Positions 54,010 to 63,863 of a DNA stretch of 64,000 nucleotides are shown here, one piece after another. Origin of the DNA: Gymnopus androsaceus JB14 (taxonomy: Eukaryota; Basidiomycota; Agaricomycetes; Agaricales; Omphalotaceae); the NCBI GenBank assembly GCA_009733575.1, contig ML769667.1, forward strand, positions 23,787 through 87,786. The letters run 5' to 3'. Below the pieces are notes generated by a model, which did not search any database, was not told the origin of the DNA, and worked only from the letters and a program-made list of their open reading frames with translations. Made by a program: the position numbers and the translations under genes. The first letter of the stretch is position 1. Every line of letters starts with the position of its first letter.

Positions 54010-57000
54010 ATGTTCACCACCATCATGCCTGACAAAGGCAAAAGTAAATGGAAGCAAAACTCATCACCCACAGACAAGATTAAAAGTGCCATCAATACCC
54101 TTCGAGGCCGACAAAATAAAAAGGCAAAATGTGCTATAGGTAAGCAAATTCAATTGTATCTATACAGTTGTCCGCCAATAACACAAACAAAGATGATGAT
54201 CACGGCAGTACCGATGACAAAGACAGATCCTCACAACATTCCAATACCTCTAATGTCTCGAATCCTATCACTGACCCAGATGCAGACCCCGCATCCATTG
54301 ATCTCACTGTAGAGTCGGACCAGGAAGATGATGCTAAAGAACAAGAAAAGAAACATCTTTGTCAGTATTTATATTAATGACCCCTAAACAGACTTACATT
54401 ATCATGCATAGGTGACACTGTAGCGAAAAGAAGGTCCAATGCCTACGCATTCTTCGGACAGGTGCCAGACATTGAATTCAACACTGATGACAAGCCCAAG
54501 TTTATCATTTTCAATTGCACCATCTGTCGTGCTGTTGTTAAACAAGGTGCAACTGGGAGTGACGCTGCATCAACAGGTGAGTTGTCAACGTATCTACATC
54601 ACCAAATATGTACTCACATACTGGCTAGGTGCCTTTCTCCTCCACACTCGGAAATGCTGGGGAAAGGAAACAGTCGACTGGGTAATGGCACTAGACAATA
54701 AAACTGGCAACAACGAACTTCGTCAGGAACTCAAAAAAGAAAAACAAGGGGAGCAGTCGAAGCTCACCTTATTATACAAGCCTATAAAAAAAACATGAGA
54801 CAAACTTTGCTTGACATTACGACCCTCCAAAGAATCACTGCGGTATGTTGTTTGATGTTGATTAATGTGACTTGAGTTATTATTGACAATGAAACGGCTA
54901 GCGTTGGGACTGCATGTATGTGTGCTGAAGAAGGTCGCCCTTTTAATACAGTTGCGGGTCGCTGCTATAAGTGGCTGCAGCGCAAGGGGCAACCAGATCG
55001 TTATATACCTCCGATGCAGCAGGTTTTGAAGGATGTCAAGACACTGTATGAAAAAGCAAAGGAGAGGCTAGCATCAGAGCTTCAAGTATGTTCAGACCTA
55101 GTGCTAAACATCTCACTTACCTGTAAATTTTCCAGGCCTATGATGGTGAACATTGCCTTGGTCTTGATTGCTGGACCTCTCCAAATCATCAACCTTGGAT
55201 GTCAATTAATATCTCACGGTTGCAAAAAGATGACAATGGCAAAGAAGTGCCAGTTACTCACCTACTGGACTTCGTTGAGCTCCCATGCTCACATACTGGT
55301 TTGAACATGGCTAACTGCATAGCGGATATCCTAAAGGAATATGGAATTGAAGATAAGGTTAGCAGATCTTTCGGCATAATGAAAAAAATTGAAACATACA
55401 TCTTCAGGTCCTGAGCATCACCATTGACAATGCATCCGCAAACGACACAATGATTGATGAGCTCCAGAACCTCCTTCCAAATTTTAGGGGGAGGTGTGGT
55501 CATGTTTGGTGCATGGCACACACAGTTAACTTGGCTGCAAAAGGGATTCTTTGCCTGTTTGAGGTGAAGAAGAGCAAAAATGGTAAGGATGACAATGATG
55601 ACAACCACGCAGGTGCTGGCCTTGTCAATGAGCTTGAGATAGAGGAACTGCAGGCGGAGATCCGTGATCTAGAAGAGAATGGTGTCCGCAATAACAACAA
55701 TGACGACGGGTTTGTGGACATGCTTGCAGAGATGACAGTTGTGGAGAAGGAGGAGTGGGCAGTAGCAGTCATGCCTCTCCGCAATGCGCTTGTCAAAGTA
55801 AGTTTGTTGGAACGCTTACCAATTGAATTGGTTTCCACAAGATTCCAGAAACGGAAATTTGGGAAGTTCGTGAATCTCCTTTTAGAAACGTTGGTGGATA
55901 CCAATTTGATTGGTACCATCCAATTTAGGAATGCTTACCAACCTGCACTGTAGACTCGGCGCGTCTTCTTCAAGGTTATCAACTCACCCACCATTCTCCT
56001 TCCCTCCTGGTGTAAAGCTGTTGCTGGGTCTGCCTTTTGCGATCGGACCCTTCCGCGGGACGTCTCAACCTGTTGGAACTTGACATACAACATGCTTGCA
56101 GCCTTCATCGAAATGAAGGAATACATTGATATATTTCTGGACTCTTCATCAAACGGTTTAACGCAATATTTACTTATGGATACCGAATGGAAAGCTGTTG
56201 AAGATTTGGTACATGCATTGAAGGTACGCATACTTTTCATTCATATTGTCCTCTTCTCACTTATCTTGCTCGACAGTCTCTGAAAGATGCTACCGAATTC
56301 TTCTCCTCAAACTTGCCAAACATTTCAGCAGTTATCCCTGCTATGGATCAGCTGGACAAAAATTTTGCTGTTGGGATTCTCAACAACCATATTCTATCTG
56401 CGCCTCTTCGACATGCCATATCCATCGGAAAGCGGACAATAAACAAGTACTACGAGCTGTCCGATAGCTCTGATATTTACTCAATCTCTATGGGTAAGTC
56501 GATTGTCTTTCTTTCGCTTTTTGTCTTCTGACTCAGATATCTGAAGTTCTCCATCCTTCCTATAAAACCACCTACTTTACACGACTTAATTGGAGTGACA
56601 GCTGGATCAATGAGGCACTTCGAATTACTCATGATGCTTGGCAGCGCTATAAACCAACAGGGAACGTTGGTGTAAAAGACTCTTGTAGCCCAGGTCCTTC
56701 AGTGAGTAACCCATCAGAGCTTTTTCATTTACTCGCTTATAATTTGTTCTTACTTCTAGATTCCATCAACGTCGACATCCAAAAATTCATTTGCAATGCA
56801 TATTCGTGCACAAGTCAACATGGCCATGCCAGATGTTTCAGTAGATGAGCTTGAACGCTATTTGAAGGATAGTGTCGTACCTACGGAAAACCCTCCGGAG
56901 TGGTGGCTTATGAATCGTAAGGTGTATCCCAACTTATCAAAACTCGGCGTTTCCATTCATTTGGTCATGGGTATGTCTTCTTCCTATGTCACTCATATAT

Positions 57001-57242
57001 TATTTCTTACAAGTTATATAGCATCTACTGTCTCTGTTGAATGCTCCTTTTCTCGTGGTTGAATCCTTATATCTCATTTGCGCAATCGCCTTCACTCAAA
57101 CACCATTCGCGCTTTGATGTGTTTTGGGGATCGGTCACAACTTGATCTATTTACGCCGCAGGAGCTCGAGGGAATGCTAAAAGAGGGTGATAGTGATGAG
57201 GACAATGACACTTTTGTAGATGATGAGATTCTCATAGTTTAA
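54010..57242 (+). pseudogene. hAT transposase (BED finger, RNase H-like core, C-terminal dimerisation domain)
   Basis: Multi-exon. From ATG 54010: MPDKGKSKWKQNSS; a Ser/Asp-rich exon; then the BED-type finger region FFGQVPDIEFNTDD, FIIFNCTICRAVV, ASTG ... RKCWGKETVDWV. The core contains EEGRPFNTVAGRCYKWLQRK, the first catalytic aspartate in GLDCWTSPNHQPWMSIN, the second in SITIDNASANDTMIDELQ, and RCGHVWCMAHTVNLAAKGIL. The C-terminal hAT domain has VDELERYLKD, PPEWWLMNRKVYPNLSKLGV, then ASTVSVECSFSRG, a TGA, and ILISHLRNRLHSNTIRALMC. The TGA at about 57060 sits where arginine (CGA) is expected in SRGR. One splice junction (54139/54168) is out of phase. This copy may be only just inactive. Confidence 0.8.
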
Positions 57243-57799
57243 TCATGTACCATTTAGAGATATAGGTAGTTATGAATACTGTCTGCGTCGAATTTTGCTA
57301 CACTGAAAGTCTCGGGATAACCCGAACCCGATTTGGGCGGGAAACCGGATCCGACTGGTCGGAAACAGGTCACAGGCCAGGTTCGGGTCAGATTGAGATT
57401 TTTTAACCCAAACCCGACCCAAAACCCTCACTAGTGGGGAGCCCTGGGACACCCTGGGAGAGCGGTCATGTGCTCGTGCTTACAAGCACGTGATTTAAGC
57501 GCCCATCTGACGTTTTGGCTACATACTTTATGTTTTAATTAAAAGCCACAATGTATTATATCCACAACAAAATTAAATTAACCAAAAGAGAAAAAATTGA
57601 GTCTAGTTTTTGCATTTCAAGCCCTTTTTACCTAAGAATAATTACTGGTAACAGGGTAGATAGTCTCGGTAGACTATGGTGGGAAAATGGGCTCATGTGC
57701 ACTTATGACCAAGTGCTCACCAATTTTCTTATAGGTGATGCTGACCCCACTAGTTAGTGTATATAGTGCATAAAGTTTCTAGCATACCTTACATCAAGA

Positions 57800-57872
57800 T
57801 AGTTCAGTGGTTTTGAGCTCTCACACTATTGCTTATATAATACAGTTGACTGCGAGGCTGAGAGTTCAAACC
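57800..57872 (+). repeat. tRNA-like segment with A- and B-box (possible SINE)
   Basis: TAGTTCAGTGG (57800-57810) matches a pol III A box, and GTTCAAACC (57864-57872) a B box, 54 bp apart. The segment does not fold into a full cloverleaf by eye. It lies in the non-repetitive right half of CATC copy 7, so it is an insertion of its own or part of that element. Confidence 0.35.
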
Positions 57873-59329
57873 TGTTTGTCAATCTTTAAGTTTATTATGA
57901 GTCATTTGAATTTAAGCGCTGAAATACCAAATGAATAAGACAATAGTAAGCAGTGAGCAGGAAGTGCAACAACCATCTATAATAAGTGTATCAAGTACTG
58001 AGACTTGGATAATGAATAATGAATAAGTAAACAAAGAAGGTAAATATGAGCATAAGAGGCTAAGATGGTAAAAAAATATATAATTTTAAATACTTTCTCT
58101 ACGGATTCCCAGGGCACCCCAGGGCACCCCAGGGCACCCCAAGGACACCCAGGGATGATCAGGGACACCCCAGGGATATTTAGGGACACCCCAGGTATAT
58201 TCAGGGACACCCCAGAGATACTTTTCTATCCTCAGGATGCACAGGATTTGGGGGGTTTCTTTGGGGTGCCTGGGGTGCCTAGACATCCTGGGTGTCCTAG
58301 TCACCCTGTGGGTACCTCAATGCAACCTATATGTTCCTGGGCACTAGGGAATTTTTCCAGATGATGGACTCCATTGGTATGCACTAGAGTGACAATGTTG
58401 GAATTCATAGGGTTTTCGCAGACAGAGCCGCGAGAGCAAGGGAGTTGGATACAATACTCTCCCTGTTCGAGACAGGATATATCAACTGTGAGGTACCATC
58501 CATCACTTTGGTACACCTTTGCCCAGTGGAAAGGATGATGCAAATGGTGCTGAATGAAGCACTGCTTGCAACTGGTCTGGTACTGGAAACACTCGTTGCA
58601 AGCTACCAGACAGTGGAGACCCAAGCCACATTGGCATAGCTCATGAACCTTGGTGGTGGCTTCTCCAGCTAGCAGATGGAACTGCAGCTTAGGGAGGTTT
58701 TTGACATAATCCGACATGATTTCAGCGGTCTATGCATTTGATTAGGCGATGAGAAGCTGGTATTGAAGTGCAAACATACCTGGGTGAGTTCCTTCGCTTT
58801 CTCAGCAGCCTTGACTTGCTCTTCTCTCTCCTCCTCCTCCTCAGAGTCTGGTTCTTCATCGGCAGGAGACATTGTTTGTGCAGAGATCGACGGTTGTGTT
58901 GTAGTCAATGGTTGTGCTTTGCGAGGCAGCTGTGAAAATGTCTGAGGAGGAGCACCGGCGATCGAGACAGCTTGCTTGGTGGCCTCTGCAGCGTCTTGCA
59001 GATAGTGTCTCTTGTGTTTAAGGTTGTTGGTCGACATGCGAGAATAATGATGGTTGGAGATGGTCCACAGAAGTGAACAAGCCACTGACAAGCATCAGAA
59101 AGCAAGTACCACAAGCATGATACAGCCAAGAAGGGGCCCATAGTACAATAGAAGGGAGAGACAAGAGAAGGGAGGTCAAAGCAACTTAGCGCCCGAGTTC
59201 ACATGGTCGTAGTTTAGGGCTGGTCCACAGTAGTCTTCACTGATGTTTGCTTTACGTTTACTTAGACTAATAACAGGCATAGGAGTAATAAAGGCATAGA
59301 TTTTGAGTAATAAAGGCATAGGTATCATC

Positions 59330-60235
59330 TATATGAAGGAACATCCACAATATAACGAGGCAAAATTTGGAACCATACAGAAATAATGGATGATAACTAT
59401 TCTTCTCACTGTCCGAACTATTGTCAGAACTCTCGCCATCAGAAGTCTTGTCCTCCAACAAGCTGGCTTGATATTCGGGGTGGTTGCTGTCATAGATAGG
59501 AGGACTCTCAACACGTGACATGCTCTCAGGTCTAGCAGTCAGCCACTGGTGAACATTCGTAGTGTCGAGAATATCGTCGCTTGTGTCACTGGGGGCCAGA
59601 GAGCCATCCCATATGCTCATATGTTTGTTGTTGTCTGGCTTGACTGGGAAGCTACTTAGCACGATATGCATAGTGAAAACAAGTTTCGACTTACCAGTAG
59701 CAAATATGTGATTGTTTTAAATTCCGTGAGCTCGCTGCGAGTAATAGCGGTCCTGAGCTCCGGAATCATCTCCTTTAAAACCCCTTCAAAGTCAACAATA
59801 ACGCTGTCAAGGATCACAGCTCATAGGGGCCATTGATCGAGCCTGTTTGAGAGAACAAGAAGACACCTCCTGAAAGTCTTGAGAATAAGCACAACCGTGG
59901 GGTCAACGGAACTGACACGGCAATATAAAGGTAGATAGTCTGCAGCATAGATATCAGTAATATGCTGAACGACCACTGAGTGTAAACTGACCATGTCCTG
60001 TACGTACACATTTGCATGGAATGGGTTGTTTACGTAGAACAGCCAGAAGAAGAGGAATATGCTCATGAACAATTCGATCAAGTGAGTCGAGAATCGCATG
60101 GATTTGAGGTATATCGTCTATGCTGGTATTGGGCATGTCGTGCACAGCTGTCTGGATGTCCTCAACAGTAGAGAGAGCGTGATTGAGGTACCTGCGAGCC
60201 TTGGAGTACGTTGGGAGAACAAGAGTGTTGGTCAT
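59330..60235 (-). CDS. Hypothetical intron-containing protein beside the KDZ element
   Basis: The ATG at 60235 opens MTNTLVLPTYSKARRYLNHA, DDIPQIHAILDSLDRIVHEH, IPLLLAVLRKQ. An intron follows near 60030. The next exons include VSLHSVVVQHITDIYAADYL, VVLILKTFRRCLLVLSNRL, then ILDSVIVDFEGVLKEMIPEL. Across a GTAAGTC...TTCCCAG intron (about 59690-59640) come NNKHMSIWDGSLAPSDTSDD, ARPESMSRVESPPIYD and an acidic Ser-rich end. Helical first half, disordered acidic tail, no known domain. It is upstream of KDZ in the same direction, so it could be a passenger of that element or a neighbour. Confidence 0.4.
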
Positions 60236-60289
60236 GATGCTGAGAGGAGATGGAATTTGGGTGAATGTTATCCATGGACACGCTTTTAA

Positions 60290-60800
60290 CACTTACAGAC
60301 AATAAGGTTCAAGCAGACGGCCCATGCCAGTCGGCCAAAGCCACCAGACCACACAACCAACAAGAAGTCAGTAAGGCACAGCCAGCAAGCAGTTGTCTGT
60401 GACTGAAAGAACATGCGTTCTTTCATGGGGAGAGGGAAAGGAGTCAATGAGAGCAAAGATGAGAGCAGAGCAAAGATGACCATGTGATCACACAATCACA
60501 CGATCATTTCCAATGATCATTCACACGTTCCTATTCTGCTTCCTACCTTTTCCTCTCTCTTGCCCTCTTCTCATTCTGCAATTGCTTCCTCAGCGATCTG
60601 CACCCTCAACACAGGTTGAAGGCTATCTATGTAGTCTCCTGGACTACTATTTCATTCTTGGTAGGCTTCAAGACGAGGTCAGGATGGCATTTTTTGTGCC
60701 TGGCCAAGGGTGAACTAGCTTGGACCAGCAACCATTGTGTTTGAGTGGCTTTTGGTCAAAGTAGGTGGCCTGTTACTACTTCTATTGTTCCAAACAGCTC
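60290..60800. other. Intergenic stretch
   Basis: Nothing supportable. Palindromic TGATCACACAATCACACGATCA at about 60483 and short frames without motifs. It would hold the divergent promoters of the 60235 (minus) and 60860 (plus) genes. Confidence 0.45.
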
Positions 60801-60806
60801 TGAACG

Positions 60807-60813
60807 TATAAAA
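60807..60813 (+). promoter_or_regulatory. TATA box of the 60860 gene
   Basis: TATAAAA 47 bp before the start codon; the same spacing as at the 45451 gene. Confidence 0.5.
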
Positions 60814-60859
60814 GCAGCTCGGTCATATTCTTGTTCACCTTACAGCCCACATTTTTTCA

Positions 60860-63033
60860 ATGACCATCAGCAAAATGGAAATCGCACCACCCACAAACAC
60901 ACCCCCTCTGCAATACACTCCTCCTGCTCCTGCTCCTGCTCCTGCTGCTCCAAAAAAGAGGGGAGAGGCTATGGACATCCGCCCCAAGGTGGTGACCCTA
61001 ATTAGAAGGCAGTACCTCTCACTTTTCAAAGAGAAAGTCAAGAAGCACAACCAAAGGCTTACTGGGAGCACAGTTGTCGACGACTGGCATCGCATGACTT
61101 CAGATCAGATCTATGCCTTAATTAAAGCTGGAATGCCACCCTTTGAGAATATCACACTGTCAGCGGGGATGAGGAAGGCGAATCTGGGTGTAAGTAGCAT
61201 TTCTTCTGTTTTTTTTTCAAAGGACTAACTTCGTGTTTTCCATAGGCAATTAATCGCGTTTTCCTCAATCATTACCACGTCAAGTTGAAGAAGGCCGGTG
61301 CTAGTGGAGCCAGCGGGGACACCATGCTCTTGCATCAGGATGCTATGAAGATTATTGAGAGTTTGCGAGAACTCCACGTTGCGAATACAGGCCGAGAATT
61401 ATTCAAGTTGGAAATGGTGGATGATATCCAACAATGGGTCGACCAAAGCAAGAACTACCAGACAGTAGTGAAGAGCATGTGGGACAAGTTGACAGAGGAG
61501 AAATGTGCTCGGTGGAACGAAAAGGCAAAACAGGTGGATGTTGCTGGGTGAGACATTTCTCTGGAGCTGCTTCTATATTCGCTAACCATGACCTTCTTTA
61601 TAGTGACCAAAGCAGGCTGATTGTAGCTCTTCCAATACTCTTCAAGGCCCTTGCGGCAGCAGGCCACATAGGACTACTAGAAGCAATGGTTCTACTCTCT
61701 TATCATGATGAACAACAAGTGGTGCACACAAAACAGTAAGTTTTGGTCTCACTATAACAACTCATTCGAGCTAAGAATTGGTCATGCTAGGTTCTCAATG
61801 GGATCCAGTGGACAGAATTACAGGGCGGTAACTGGCAAAGAGCAATTCAACAAGCTCTTTGTGCACCCGTTTCACAAGTGGGCGTCTGAAGCCTTGCCTG
61901 CTGTTGAAGGATGAGATGTGTTCTCATACAATGAAGAAGGCTTTCCTATCTTTCCGGATGTCGAACTCAGCAAATTGACAGGGAAAGATGTTCAAATATT
62001 AGTGCAAGGTTTTTTGACCAAGATCTGGGGTGAGTGCTGAATCAAATGACAGTCTTTACACCATATTAATTGACTATTCAGGAACTCAATACAATGGGAG
62101 TGAGATTCCTTGGGAGAAGATCAACACAGAGCCGCTCTCCTTCTACAACAAACAAAAGTTCAAGCTCCCTTTCCCACTGTCTGACTCTCAAGCAATGTCC
62201 GGGGGAAAAGCAATGGCTTTAGCTGAATATTTCCAGGAGCAGGGGTCTGTGTTCCGTTTTCAACAACCTTCCGCTTGCCCTCCAGCAACTGCATCCGTTG
62301 CATCGACTTCAGGAAGTGCCATCACTCCTGCTCATCCTATCCCCAGTGCTTCAACTGAGGGCAGCAAAGACACTGCTACTCCTGTGGCCACTGCTACTGC
62401 TCCCACCATCGGGTTGACTTCAGGAAGTGAATGTGCTTTAACTCCTGTTGATGCTACAGCCAATGGTTCCACTGGCGACAGCAATGCTCCTACTATTCCT
62501 GTAGCTACCAGCTCCATTGAGTTGATTCCCAAAGTCGAACGCGCCATCACACCTCTTGCTGTTTCCTACCCATTGACGCTGGGAAGTACTTCGACTGCCA
62601 CAGGTCAAGCTGCTCCCGCTTCACCCGCTCCTCCTACTCCCCCCATGCCTTCAACCTCGGGAACTGGCAGCCTGGCTGCATCTCCAATTGGTCTGGCTTC
62701 ATTGACAAGTAAAGCCTTGGTGACATCTGGTGGTAGAAAGGGCAGTGTAGCTGAGGCATGGAGAAGTAACAGGGTTTGTCCGACTGCAAAGGCTAAAACA
62801 GGCACTTCCGAGGAGGCAGGTCTCTCTGGCACCACAGCTCCACCTAAAGGCAAGAAGCAATCCAGGTTTTGGACCTACAAAACTGTTCTGGTAGACGGTC
62901 CTGCTGAGATGACAATGGATGAGGGTGCCATGGGGACATCTAGAAAGCGTGGACGTCTGGCGAAGAATGGGGAGGGCATGGAGGACACAAATGGTTTGCA
63001 GGCAGCCAGGAAAACACCTTTAGCTGCCAGTAT
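60860..63033 (+). CDS. Hypothetical multi-exon protein with in-frame TGA and truncated 3' end
   Basis: Exons 60860-61189, 61246-61547, 61604-61737, 61791-62029 and 62082 onward join in frame through four GT-AG introns of about 52-57 bp. A Pro/Ala-rich start leads to a helical region (DIRPKVVTLIRRQYLSLFKE, MTSDQIYALIKAGMPPFENI). Then come AINRVFLNHYHVKLKKAG and VVKSMWDKLTEEKCARWNEK, the last reminiscent of an HMG-box helix but too weak to claim. The fourth exon contains TGA at 61912 after ALPAVEG, with DVFSYNEEGFPIFPDVELSK following in frame. The last exon has GSEIPWEKINTEPLSFYNKQ and a long Thr/Ala/Pro/Ser-rich tail. Homology-free sequence stops near 63033, where the dispersed repeat begins and supplies a chance C-terminus to 63346. 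Confidence 0.5.
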
Positions 63034-63500
63034 GATGTATCAAACAAGGGAGATCCTGCATTTTTCAGGATACATCAGAATGCATGATCTCCCTTCCCCT
63101 ATAAAATACCCTCAGGTGCAGGTTGGGCCCACCACACCTGGACCTCACCATATGCCCCATACTACCCCCGCTACCTGCTTACTGTTACCTCCTGCCGTCA
63201 CCGCCATCTTGCCGCCATCCCGCCTTTTGCGCTTGGAGATGCCATCTAGATTACATCATCCATCTAGGCATCAATCTCCGTCTCCCCGCTCACCGGCCCC
63301 CGTACTCTTCCCTCGATGTCCCGCACATCATTTCCAACAGGGCTGACAGCTTTTGCTGCGCAGCTCATCATGATGCTGTGCGTGATCATCGTCGCAGACA
63401 CCAATGACAATTATTTCACACCGTTCACGCGTTCGCGCTTTCGCGCTTATTTCTTAAAATGGGCTTAAAAATCTCGAAAAAAAGAATTGGATTAAACCTA
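63034..63500 (+). repeat. Dispersed LTR-like repeat, copy 2, truncating the 60860 gene
   Basis: Same repeat as 4955-5410 (minus). It begins with the hairpin TGATGTATC ... GATACATCA (63034-63078), has TATAAAATACC at about 63100, and ends in TCTTAAAATGGGCTTAAAAA and an A-rich run. CpG is better kept here (for example CTCCCCGCTCACCGG), so this copy is younger or less mutated. Confidence 0.55.
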
Positions 63501-63614
63501 AAAAAAACACTAATGTTTGATGAATTGCAACACAACAATTTTATTATCATACACGGTATATTAGACGTAACCCCAACCACCGAACACAACAGTTCCGCAT
63601 TCCACTCTTCTCCC

Positions 63615-63863
63615 TTATATGTCCGAATCCTCCCAGTCCTTCCTGTCTTCATCTGAGTCTCCTTTGGCACCCTCCTCACCCACCATCAGTGGCACCCTCA
63701 CCTTAAGCAGCTGCACTGCAACTAGCCCCCTCATTTCCACCCACACTCGTCCCACCATTGCCTCCAGTCCGTCCAGCAGATCCTCGATAGGCATATACAC
63801 GCTCGTATCTAACAGATTTGGTGATGAAAAACACCTGCTAGGAGATGAGGATCTAGCGTGCAT
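63615..63863 (-). CDS. C-terminal end of an unrecognised minus-strand gene (partial)
   Basis: The minus frame ends SDEDRKDWEDSDI-stop at 63615. Before that it reads MPIEDLLDGLEAMVGRVWVE, MRGLVAVQLLKVRVPLMVGE and SSPSRCFSSPNLLDTSVY. CpG-rich sequence and an acidic C-terminus argue for a real host gene entering from the right, but the opposite strand is also open (63619-63981, Ser/Thr-rich). I prefer the minus strand because its helix-like content is less repetitive. Confidence 0.35.
   Translation of the reverse strand: MHARSSSPSRCFSSPNLLDTSVYMPIEDLLDGLEAMVGRVWVEMRGLVAVQLLKVRVPLMVGEEGAKGDSDEDRKDWEDSDI

Larger units (their letters stand above)
53787..57433 (+). mobile_element. Full-length hAT transposon, 3647 bp
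   Basis: It starts TAGTGATGTTACCGAGTTGA and ends CAAAACCCTCACTA. The 8-bp duplication GTGGGGAG is exact at 53779-53786 and 57434-57441. Both subterminal regions hold GGGTC / GACCC-rich inverted words (ACCGGGTTTTTTTGGGTTCC; AACCCAAACCCGACCC). It encodes one transposase in the plus direction. It landed in the left arm of CATC copy 7. Confidence 0.9.
53475..58363. mobile_element. CATC-family palindromic element, copy 7 (CCCAGG type), hosting a hAT element
   Basis: The left end CATCTGGAAAACTACC and the complement of the right end, CATCTGGAAAAATTCCC, are followed on both sides by GCCCAGG words. TSD AT is at 53473-53474 and 58364-58365. Excluding the element and one AT, the host codons read AAT-GGA-GTC-CAT-GGC-ACT-CGC, so KDZ NGVHGTRIRYCGC is continuous. 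The element's own DNA is two CAGG/CCTGG-rich arms (53475-53786 and 57442-57460 plus 58090-58363) with the 3.65-kb hAT inside and a 600-bp non-repetitive part holding a tRNA-like segment. No gene of its own. Confidence 0.8.
50523..59037 (-). pseudogene. KDZ transposase with CxC2 domain, split by a 4.9-kb nested insertion
   Basis: The ATG at 59037 opens MSTNNLKHKRHYLQ, followed by a Glu-rich stretch. After an intron (about 58780-58725) come AEIMSDYVKNLPKLQFHLLA, HELCQCGLGLHCLVACNECF, CKQCFIQHHLHHPFHWAKVY and IVTLVHTNGVH, the CxC2 cysteine cluster. At 58363 the element 53475-58363 intervenes. The frame resumes GTRIRYCGCNGDPNRVQQLI, AVRLFPGSMTLPRTIMMFKV. Further left come FHLGQYMKNTDPDD (52900), HGESVEQQWVELNQLGGSVR (52290), YTYNNFRKN, ALESKMREGELYDCIQSIQN (51480) and the C-terminal RWHEVRKTIHVELFNY near 50760. 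All follow the KDZ order. KDZ elements are large cut-and-paste transposons of basidiomycetes. Besides the insertion, several junctions lack open frames, so decay is likely. Confidence 0.85.

Noticed and set aside
55500..55919. 139-codon minus frame (Ser/Thr-rich)
   Set aside because: Complement of the hAT transposase core, whose catalytic motifs are on the plus strand.
58086..58304. Minus frame of repeated WGVPEYTWGVPKYPWGVP as a repeat protein
   Set aside because: It arises from the CCCAGG array of CATC copy 7 and has no start context or neighbours supporting translation.
60866..60876. CATCAGCAAAA at 60866 as another CATC element end
   Set aside because: It lies at the start codon of the 60860 gene, with no extended match (AACCTGG absent) and no partner end.
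61434..61551. HMG-box domain in the 60860 gene
   Set aside because: WDKLTEEKCARWNEKAKQV resembles one HMG helix, but the rest of the fold is not visible.
63046..63346. C-terminal 100 residues of the open frame ending HFQQG
   Set aside because: This part is translated from the dispersed repeat shared with 4955-5410 and is not native coding sequence.
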